Below are positions 9,625-17,058 of a stretch of 17,058 nucleotides of DNA, in pieces (position 1 is the first letter of the stretch; each line of letters starts with the position of its first letter). The stretch covers positions 1 to 17,058 of the forward strand of contig JADNYV010000731.1 of NCBI GenBank assembly GCA_015501055.1. The letters run 5' to 3'. The position numbers and the translations under genes were made by a program. This DNA is from Mucidula mucida. Its lineage: Eukaryota > Basidiomycota > Agaricomycetes > Agaricales > Physalacriaceae. The notes below the pieces were generated by a model, which worked only from the letters and a program-made list of their open reading frames with translations, had not been told where the DNA came from and made no database searches.

Positions 9625-10467
9625 TCAAAAAAGCGACTTGTGGGAGAGCGAGCCAATAATCTGACTGCTAACCATCTTCTTCACGACACGCATAGTACCA
9701 GACTCTGCTGCACACATACTGTCAACGACCACTAGAAATGCAAGAAAAGCAGACGAACCAAAATCTGGAATGGGGCCATCCTCAGGAATCGTAAACAATC
9801 TTCTCTTCGCAAACTTTGATATTTGAAGATGAGGAGCCCGACTTGAGAATGCTCTCTTACGAGCAGCGAAAGGCGGTGTGGCATTGCCAGTCGCTGTAGC
9901 AATACCGGATGAGACAGAGTCCGATGTAGAGAGCATACTGGACTTGTCCGTTTCTTGCGCGTGGATATATTTGAACTTCAGCGGCGGGATCCCAAGGCCC
10001 AAGCCAGTTGGGCGCTTGCGATGTGGTGGGTGATTGGTAGCCGCTAGAGAAAGACCTGATGAAATAGACGTTGAAGACGAGAGCATACCAACACAGCTCT
10101 CCGGGCTGGGACTTGGCGGGCTTTGCGATTCTACAGGTCGACTTGTTGAGGGAACTCCATGGCCCAGTCCAGTCGGACGCTTACGGGGATCGCTTGAGGG
10201 TAGTCCTAGACCCAAGCCAGCTGGGCGTTTCCTACTAGGTTGAGTAGTGTTGTGCGTGGGCTCGTCTTCTCGTTGGCCGACACTAGGACCGTCAATAGTT
10301 GGTCTCGGGGACGTACCGAGAAGGTGTTCATATAGAGAGGCATCAAACATGCATAGCGTGAGCGTCGACGCATGAACCTGGCCAGCAGATATGATCTGAA
10401 TATGGCCGAGTCAATCACTGATGCACTTGTTCAATAGAATGCTCACCGAAGACGTGAGTCTGGACAT
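9625..10467 (-). CDS. Uncharacterised protein with repeated RKRPTGLGLG motifs
   Basis: I do not recognise this family. Two exons: a 21-nt first exon (10467-10447, MSRLTSS), a 51-nt intron (donor GTGAGC, branch TTGAC, acceptor TTCAG) and 10395-9625, giving 263 aa. The start was chosen because the ATG at 10467 joins in phase to the open frame IISAGQVHASTL and lies downstream of a TATA box at 10661. Three copies of RKRP(T/A)GLG(L/H)G(L/V/I)P lie at about residues 62, 78 and 133. A fourth RKR (RKRAFSS) ends a second copy of a Ser-rich module: MLSSSTSISSG and MLSTSDSVSSG, 50 residues apart, each followed by an AT..PP..RKR tail. SP sites and a closing SKFAKRRLFTIPEDG segment follow. There is no signal peptide, and the basic clusters could act as nuclear localisation signals. 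A short extra intron near the C-terminus cannot be excluded. Confidence 0.75.
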
Positions 10468-10896
10468 CAGCAAGATGTGATGGGATTTGAATAGAGATGT
10501 TGAGCTCAAGTTTCTGAGGCGAGTAGCAGGGAATGTACGAGCCAGTCGCACAGATGAAAGCAGGAAGCAAGTAACAATAGGGGCTGAATTCGACTGAAAG
10601 GGGGTTCGTTTATCCGTCGATCACCATTGTCCTTGTACTGATGATGCTGACAGTGCTGTAATTTATACCCAGACCGACAGCTCTCAAAAGTGCTGAACAA
10701 TCTTCACGCACGCAGTCGGGGGTCTTCTTTCGCCCGAAGCTTCATCAGATCCTTACTCAGACTACTCTGGCTCCCTGCGCCCACATGTTCTAACATACGA
10801 TTGCGTCGGGCGTCCTTGAGCCACCACCTGGCGACCCTGACGACTGTATATTACCTCCCGTCGACATGCTGAAAACATCCCCTTCCTTCAGTCACC
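10468..10896. promoter_or_regulatory. Divergent promoter region
   Basis: This 429-bp region lies between the start of the repeat-motif protein (minus) and the SNG1-like gene (plus). A TATAAAT box for the minus gene is at 10667-10661, about 195 bp upstream of its ATG, leaving a pyrimidine-rich 5' UTR. On the plus side the leader is CT-rich and ends in a good start context, CACCATGGAC. No further gene is visible. Confidence 0.5.
10661..10667 (-). promoter_or_regulatory. TATA box of the repeat-motif protein gene
   Basis: The minus strand reads GGGTATAAATTAC. It is the only clear TATA in the 429-bp divergent region, and it supports transcription starting near 10630 and a start codon at 10467. 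Confidence 0.45.
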
Positions 10897-12640
10897 ATGG
10901 ACGAGAAAACAGCAGACCAGGATACTCGCGTCTCCAGTCCGGAACCTGCTAAAATGGTTCACTTCACGGACAAGGACCCATCGACAAGGATGGCGCGCGC
11001 GATATACATGAAGATGGTCGTCGGCGGATGCGTCATGATCATCATGGTTATGCTCTGCATCTTCTCCATTTACTGGGGCTCATTATGGACGTTACCGGCA
11101 CACAACATTCAAGGCTGGGTTGTGGTATGTATCGCCCGCCTATCTCTTGCAAGGCTAGACTCCGAGCATGTTACAGGACTTTGACGGTTCCTCTGTGGGC
11201 AGTGCCGTTACATCAGGTCTCGCATCCAATACAGGCAAAGTCACCTGGACCGAGATATCAGCATCGGCATTCCCCAATGGCGCTTCAGATGTCGAACATC
11301 AGCTCAAAGAGAACAAGGTCTGGACTGCAATTGTCGGTACGTTCCCTTTCACCTCGTTCGATCAGCTCACCTCACCGATCTCACCAACTCTCAAAGTTCA
11401 CGCGAACGCGACGACGCGTCTTCAGTCTGCGACACAGGCAGCAGAAGCGTCTTACAATGGGTCCCAAGCAATAAGTTTCTATGGCGTCGAGGCGCGCAAC
11501 GAAAATGCTTTGTACGCCTGTTAAATTCTCTCCCTCCATAGTAACGCGTCGCTAAAACTGTGTCAACTGCCAGCCGCTCGATTATTCGCCCTTCCGCGGA
11601 GGCCGCCTTGATCCGTATTTCTCAGCAATTCGCGATATCTTATATCCAGTCGATTGATTCCGGCGCGCTGTCCGATTTAGCGCGAGCTGCGCCACAGATC
11701 CTGACAGCACCTATTGGATACACGACAATCAACTTGATTCCGTTTGATGTCCCAGTGTATGAATGCTTCTGCTTTACTACGAGTAATGGTGGCTGATCCG
11801 ATTTTTTTTTCCTGTCTGCATAGTGCTACTGCCATGACCTTTGTCGGTCTGATCTTCCTCACTATCATGACATTTTTCTTCACGGTACGCTTCGCCCTGC
11901 CATGGTTGTATCGAAAACTCAAAGAATATAGATGATCGGAAACGGTGCACGCCTTGCATCTGGCTTCCAGAACACGCTCACAACGCGGTCCTTGATAACG
12001 CTCCGCATAGGTTCTATTGCCGTAGCTTACTTTGTGCTCTCCCTGTTTTACTCGCTCCTGAATAGAGCTTTCCAAGTCGACTTTTCTCGCAAGCAAGTCA
12101 TCTCCGATACACGGTTTGATTTCCGAGGTTCTAAATGTGTGCTTTTAGATTCGGTCATTCAGGCTTCCTCGTGTTCTGGATGCTCTCATATGTCGGAATG
12201 CTCGCCATTGGTCTCGCCATCGAGGCTATGTTCACGATCTTGAATATTCGATTTACACCGTTCTTCCTCATCACTTGGATTATTGGTCAGGAATTTCACA
12301 ACTTTCGCCCCCGTGTTATATATTGATAATGCATCAGTGAACGTGTCTGTGTGTCTTATGCCTATCGAGGTTTTGCCAAGGATATATCACTATGGATATG
12401 GTTCTCCATTCTATCACATATCTGCTTCAGTCAGGACGATCCTCTTCGGGACGAAGAATGAAAGTATGTGTCTGTCGGATTTGGTATGCCGATATAATGA
12501 GCTAAGGTTTTGCAGTTGGATTCCACTTTGGCATCCTCATCGTTTGGGTTGCAATCTCTCTTGTGACGTTGCCTTTGTTCCAGTGGCTTCAGCGCCGACC
12601 AACGACGGCGAACTCTCAGAGTCAAATGGCAAATCCTTGA
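10897..12640 (+). CDS. SNG1/DUF3533 family membrane protein
   Basis: This resembles the fungal SNG1 family (nitrosoguanidine resistance in yeast, DUF3533), which sits in the plasma membrane or endomembranes; its activity is uncertain. Nine exons: 10897-11124, 11177-11336, 11397-11511, 11574-11756, 11824-11884, 11932-12092, 12149-12285, 12338-12463, 12516-12640, together 431 aa. TM1 is at about residues 41-60 (VVGGCVMIIMVML), followed by the family block SIYWGSLW and then GWVV/DFDG. The large extracytoplasmic domain includes VEARNENAFRSIIRPS, which fixes the exon 3/4 junction at 11574. Five C-terminal TMs follow: MTFVGLIFLTIMTFFF, IAVAYFVLSLFYSLL, FLVFWMLSYVGMLAIGLAIE, FFLITWIIVNVSVCLMPIEV and ILIVWVAISLVTLPLFQW. 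Intron 6 (12093-12148) has a GC donor (GCAAGT), required to join SRK to FGHSGF. The gene converges with the GH43 gene 116 bp downstream. Confidence 0.92.
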
Positions 12641-12755
12641 GACAACGAAGCCTCCGTTTATTATTACACTACTGATGCCTTCATAATGAACATTGACCTC
12701 CTACAACTTTCCACCTAAAACTGGCGCATCACAGTTCCGTGACGCACCGTGCCAC

Positions 12756-13931
12756 TCAAATTCGGGAGCAGCTCGTACCGGACCATGTATACAGATCGGC
12801 AGAATCGGAGTATATGTACTTGCCCGAGCTAAACCCGTCCATATACCTTGACAGACGTCAAGTCAACCGCGGAGAAAAGAACGGCACGACCCACTCACAG
12901 GCGATACGTCCCATTCGCTAGCTGCGTGACACAACCGCCTTCGACTTCGCCCCATCCCGCGAAATCGCCCGTTTGCACAAACGTGTACGGACCAGTTAGC
13001 GAAGAGGCGATCGCATGCTCGATGTGTTTCTTGCCGATGCTTTCAGCTTTGGTGAATATGTGATATGTGCTCCTGTAAGACCGTCACGCTACGCGCTTGC
13101 TTTTAAGTGCAGACGTACCCGACCAGGATGGGAAACGTGTCGATGTAGCCCAATCCAGCGTTGGAAATGCCGGACATGACAACGGGCCCAGTCCATGTTT
13201 TGAGCGTGCTGTCCGTCGCGGTAAACACGTAGGGCAAAAAAGGACCGTATAGCGACGTAGAGAGCGATACAACGATGTTGAGTTCACCAGTGCGCGTATC
13301 TTTGAAGAATTCCTGATTGACAAGTTCTCGTTCAATTGCTTGTGGTTGAGAGCAAAATATACGCACGGGAGCCCATGTATTGATGGGAGTGATCACTGAG
13401 GAAGCAGTAGGTACTGTCGTCACGAGCGTCCATGAAAGGAGATCAGAGCTAGTCTAACCCGAAGCTTGATGCAGACAAAGCAGATGTCATATATGAGCGG
13501 ACTCACAGCAATAGCAAAGTTAGTCCCGGTCCAATTTGTCGTGTCTGCGCAGATATCTGGTGTTCTAGATCAACACTGAATCATGATTGACACAACGCAC
13601 ACGCGATATAGTAATTCCCGCTGTGTATAGTCAGCAGCGCTCTCAATACAGAAAGACCAACTTACTCAGTGTGCAAAATGATACTTGGATCGCGAAGGAC
13701 TCCTGTAGTAGGCGTATACGCCGGACCCTTCATCAACGAGAAATTCGTCCCATCATCGGATGTATACACGAAGAGGTCGTGCTCCGATGAGTTAGTAAAG
13801 GCAGTAAAGATATACTGGGAGTTGACTGCGCGACTGGAGAGCTCCGGAGAGAGTTCGGGGCTGATGAACTCAAAGGGAGACGCCGCCGCAGCAAAAGCGC
13901 AAAGCAGCAATATCACGAAGAGGGATGCCAT
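12756..13931 (-). CDS. Secreted GH43-type glycoside hydrolase, C-terminus out of frame
   Basis: A five-bladed beta-propeller hydrolase that probably acts outside the cell on plant-wall side chains; the substrate is unknown. Seven exons: 13931-13666, 13620-13603 (18-nt microexon), 13564-13507, 13453-13367, 13312-13119, 13072-12899, 12846-12756, giving 295 aa. A signal peptide (MASLFVILLLCAFAAAA) marks the start; the in-frame ATG at 14018 would put 29 residues before it. Candidate catalytic residues are Asp81 (LRDPSI), Asp201 (YIDTF) and Glu226 (HIEHA). Other family blocks are TNWTGTNF, TWAPEFF, VVSLS, SLTGPYTF and GFSSGKYIYSDS. The frame stops at 12758-12756 (WSGTSCSRI), but the conserved ending PNLSGTVRHGTV continues one frame over to a stop at 12717-12715. 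A single missing base near 12775-12782 explains this: either a draft sequence error or a real truncation. Confidence 0.85.
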
Positions 13932-14176
13932 CACAAGCAGTCTTGAATGGCAGAACGCTGGAAGCAGCTTTATTAGAGCGTCGTCTTTCGGGTGAAAGTC
14001 GGTCGAAGCATCAGCCATGACACTCTGAGCATCCGGAGTATCAGTGGAGAACGGTCACGATTGACATACACTGAAGTGAGATACGAAAGAAGGAGATAAG
14101 ACTGCCAAAAAGTCCATTGAATAAAAGAAATAGCGTTACAAGTCCGTGCCCGTAGGGAATGGAGTCACCAGACTCC

Positions 14177-14903
14177 TCAGACTGCCTCTGTCTTTACAAA
14201 CTCATCATGACGAGATAGTATGAGCATCGTGCACTCATATATGAAGAAGATAATGAAGAGCGCCATCTATTGTCACGTTAGCATTTAGTTAAACCAGAGA
14301 ACGCGACGCGCCATAACAACGTTGTCCAGAAACCAGTCCGAGCTGGGGTACTTGGAATTCTCCATTGTCGTTGGGTTCAACTTCTCAAGAAGATGAAGGC
14401 GAACAGACTGGATGATGAACATGATGGAGAGAAGTAACCAATACGACGCAAAGATCTGTAACGCTTGACTGAGATTCGAACGCAAAAACAAATGATCATC
14501 CATACCATAGACACGACTCGCGTGGGCCCTTTGCGTTCCGTCAACAGAACGAAAAAGGCGAGCATCAAGCCGATTGTCGTTATAGGGAGTAAGCCTACTC
14601 CCATATTCTCCAAACCCAAGCGAATAATTTCAAGTATCGTCATGGCCCAACTGGCCGCCACCAAAGCGAGATACGTGATATGAAGCCATCTTCTGGAATG
14701 TATACGGGGCAAGATGCGGCCACGTTGGTAGAATAGAGCAACCGGGATGGCTACTATGAACAGAAATGACGGGAGCGGCACTAGGACTGTGTCAAGCAAA
14801 CATGTCGTTGGTGATCCCTACCAGGTCAGCCATTAGCAATCGCGCCACGCACGACCGGAGAAGGGAGACTCACGGGGAGCGGGTATCTGTTAGAGCAGAG
14901 CAT
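14177..14903 (-). CDS. Five-TM fungal membrane protein, function unknown
   Basis: Function unknown. It resembles small basidiomycete membrane proteins with an ERKGPTR loop and a SKYPSSDWFLDN segment. Four exons: 14903-14874 (10 codons, MLCSNRYPLP), 14817-14506, 14455-14318, 14266-14177, giving 189 aa. TM segments in order: VPLPSFLFIVAIPVALFY, ITYLALVAASWAMTILEI, LLPITTIGLMLAFFVLL, IFASYWLLLSIMFIIQSV, MALFIIFFIYECTMLIL. The tail ends SRHDEFVKTEAV. Introns 1 and 2 have strong signals (GTGAGT/CTGAC; GTATGG/TTACAG). Intron 3 (14317-14267) is inferred because reading through gives a stop soon after VVMARRVLWFN and loses the fifth TM. Its donor could instead be GTTGTT three bases upstream. Confidence 0.75.
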
Positions 14904-16580
14904 GGTAGTGGGAGGAGAAGAGATGGTATGAGACAATCATTGTTGAAAGGAGGCTGAGCCGATCGTGGGTAGCGTGGCTGTCATTCAATTGTGCCCCGAG
15001 TACGCCGACAGGCAGATGAGATGGGCCATGCCATGATTAGTTCGTTGCCAACGGAGCCCATGAGAAGGTCGAAGCTGATCTGTGTGCTCATATCATTATG
15101 CAAAAGCGACCGTGAGTCCGTGAGAGTACGTACCGTCGAATATTTTCTTTTATTGAGAAAAGCGACGGAAGCCAAGAGTTATTTATAATGACCAGATCAA
15201 GATTAAATATTAGCTCGTATGCTGTAGAGGAACTTGTTGTAGAATGCTGCTTGAGATGCATTTCAGCGTGATCAAACGCCAGGTCGAAGTAGGTGGAAGA
15301 CGTACCTCGGCAAAAACCGCAGCTTTCTGTTCCGCGCCACCATCACGAATCCCTACAGTACCTGTTACCTTGTGGCGAAGCGTATCTCACACGATGTGGG
15401 ACTGTTTTCTCCAACTCCTGGCTCTGGGTTTGTGAACAAGACGACTGTGAATTTTCGCTGAGCAAAGTGTTTTCATGCGAAGTCTGGAGTCGTACCTTTT
15501 TGTTCCAAGTCGAGGGCTGCGGCGTCGGACGTCGTCCTGAACGACCCCTCATTATCTGTTGTCTGTCCTCTGTGAGTACGGTCCTGACATGTCTGAATTC
15601 CATGTACTATTTGGATCTTCGTTATTTCGAAGCTCCAAATAGTACAAGAAAGCCGAACACCTCTCATCCGAAACGCGTCTCGACGTACCTGTCAAAAGCT
15701 GGGGCTATCTTGTCTCGTTTCTCCTGGTGCTCTGGCCTAGATATACCATGAACACGCGCCATCCCCTTGGGGCTATCACTGAGGACCTGGGATTTTCAAT
15801 GGCAGAGAAGCCGCCAACTCTAACGGAAACGGCTATCACTCCTGGCACATGCTGTTCAGGACAGACTTCTCTCAAAAATCGAGCAGAGTACGGAGGATTT
15901 GTTAATCTAGAATGCACGCTGGAGTACCTTCATCTCCCACATCTCTCCTTTTAACCGGATAACCTGGCGTAAAACCAACCGCCAAGTTCAGATGGCAGCT
16001 TCTCATCAGCTTTCCTGTTCTCTCGGCTCGAAGCTTCCTGCTCCTTCGGATGTATTGCTGCTTTGCCGTCACTCTGACCCCGTTTGAGAGCGCCCGTCTC
16101 GAAAGTACACTGTACAGACTTTTCCTTTTTGAAAGGACGTTCGAAAGGATAATCAGATAACAGTCAAAGGAAACACTTTCTGGAACTGACACTTTACTAC
16201 ACGCGTCCTACTTGTCCACGCCGAGCTTCTGCGACGGGCCCGACGGGTGGTTTCGATATTCCCTGGATATTCCGTCCAGCCAGCTAGTCATCTCTTATGA
16301 AATATGGGAAGGGTGTTTCCATCGATCCACGCCACGGTTACTGAATGAAGCCCATAGGAATGTCTTCCGCGAGCAAGCGCCCAGGAGTACTCTAAGTAAT
16401 CACGTTGAGCGCAGGTCCACGATTACAGAAGTGTAGATTGAATGAGCGTAGGTAAGATACAATAATATACGAGACAACACTGCCGGAATACTTTTATACA
16501 GGTCGTGATGGCGTTACAGAGGAAATGTGAAAATTATTATATGCGAAGAGATGTCGCTCAAGAAGCGGGTAAGAATGTAC
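14904..16580. other. Gene-poor stretch with one hairpin
   Basis: No frame in these 1.68 kb shows a recognisable domain, signal peptide or consistent splice structure. The longest (15293-15751 plus; 15902-16192 minus) have mixed composition and no family features. The left end should hold the promoter of the five-TM protein and the right end the 3' UTR of the ubiquitin-conjugating enzyme gene. The only clear structure is the inverted repeat at 15603-15646. A non-coding transcript, a decayed element or an unrecognised small gene remain possible. Confidence 0.4.
15603..15646. repeat. Near-perfect hairpin (inverted repeat)
   Basis: Arms TGTACTATTTGGA (15603-15615) and TCCAAATAGTACA (15634-15646) are exactly complementary over 13 bp. 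After one T/C mismatch the stem continues with CTTCG/CGAAG around a 6-nt TTATTT loop. In total 18 of 19 positions pair, and a transcript from either strand would fold. It lies in gene-poor DNA, so it is not a byproduct of coding constraint. Confidence 0.8.
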
Positions 16581-17058
16581 CTATGACGACGTGCTCTCCT
16601 GCCCTTCCATTTCAGCAAGTTCCTCCGGATCAAGCCAACTCTCCTCAACAGTAGCTTTGACCCTACGCACATACTCTTTCATGTTGTCCCGGTAAAGTTG
16701 CGCGGCCTCTGCGTTCGCAGGTGAATTTGGGTTAGGATCATGCAGCAAGCTCTGAATGCTCGTCAAGATCGCAGCCACATCGTAAGTGGGCGACCAGCGG
16801 TTCTGCAGAATATCGAGACAAAGCTCGCCATTCGCGTACACGTTGGGATGAAACATGCGCGAGAGGAATTTGACAGTTGGAGGCTTGTTTGGATACGACT
16901 CATCAAAAGTGAGCGTAAGTTTGAAAGTGCCATCCTCAAAGGGCGTTTCAGCTATCCAATCTCGTCAGTTCCAAGACCAGCATGAATGCTAACTATGCGG
17001 GGCTTACCTGGGCCGAATATGACAGCATTCCAAAGCATTATGTTATCTGGGGACATGG
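16581..17058 (-). CDS. RAD6: RAD6/UBC2-type ubiquitin-conjugating enzyme (5' end missing)
   Basis: E2 enzyme that ubiquitinates PCNA (with Rad18) and histone H2B (with Bre1) in the nucleus, and N-degron substrates (with Ubr1). Visible exons are 17058-17008 and 16951-16581, with a 56-nt intron (GTAAGC to GATAG). The first starts at the [16 protein letters not shown] block. The UBC fold continues with [39 protein letters not shown], the active-site Cys in [13 protein letters not shown], then [24 protein letters not shown] and the [10 protein letters not shown] helix. The close match to Rad6 over these blocks, rather than to Ubc4- or Ubc13-type E2s, supports the assignment. A short acidic tail ([11 protein letters not shown]) follows, as in many fungal Rad6 proteins. 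The first roughly 30 residues lie beyond the window. Confidence 0.93.

Noticed and set aside
9625..10467. Peptide pheromone or alpha-factor-like precursor, suggested by repeated KR-flanked motifs
   Set aside because: There is no signal peptide, the repeats are few and unevenly spaced, and no CAAX or Kex2/Ste13-type spacer pattern is present.
13929..14018. Upstream ATG at 14018 for the GH43 protein
   Set aside because: It would bury the signal peptide 29 residues inside the protein. The ATG at 13931 gives a normal secreted protein.
15293..15751. 152-codon open frame on the plus strand
   Set aside because: It spans the hairpin, shows no family features and has neither a signal peptide nor a domain core.

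Overview
The window reads as a nuclear genome segment of a filamentous basidiomycete, probably a mushroom-forming Agaricomycete. Genes are split by many short introns (about 46-67 nt) with GTRNGY-type donors, CTRAY-like branch points and CAG/TAG acceptors. Several families match ones I know from basidiomycetes: a multi-RRM protein, an SNG1/DUF3533 protein and a five-TM protein. The lineage is inferred from gene content and intron style only; I could run no search.

Layout, left to right. (1) 1-747, minus strand: 5' part of a multi-RRM RNA-binding protein gene, cut by the window edge. (2) 1095-1452, minus: a small secreted protein gene with a TATA box and an unclear internal exon. (3) About 1500-2390: no recognisable gene. 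(4) About 2390-4745: a decayed, non-coding higher-order tandem repeat made of a short module S and a long module L in the order S-S-L-S-S-L-S-L(truncated). (5) 4821-6109, minus: MAD3/BUBR1-type spindle checkpoint protein. (6) 6518-9273, minus: Polo-like kinase with six exons. (7) 9625-10467, minus: an unrecognised 263-aa protein carrying repeated RKRPTGLGLG-type motifs. (8) 10897-12640, plus: an SNG1/DUF3533 membrane protein with nine exons, divergent from gene 7. (9) 12756-13931, minus: a secreted GH43-type glycoside hydrolase whose last conserved segment is out of frame. (10) 14177-14903, minus: a five-TM fungal membrane protein. (11) 14904-16580: gene-poor DNA with one striking hairpin. (12) 16581 to the window end, minus: RAD6/UBC2-type ubiquitin-conjugating enzyme, 5' end missing.

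The Polo kinase and MAD3 genes lie head to tail on one strand, 408 bp apart. Both products act in mitosis, one as a mitotic kinase and the other as the APC/C inhibitor of the spindle checkpoint. The other genes show no obvious common pathway. I see no virus, plasmid, CRISPR array, rRNA or tRNA. The most unusual items are the S/L repeat array, the RKRPTGLGLG-repeat protein, the multiplied ABBA-type motifs in MAD3, two apparent single-base frameshifts (RRM gene and GH43 gene), the alternative exon of the small secreted protein and the hairpin at 15603-15646.
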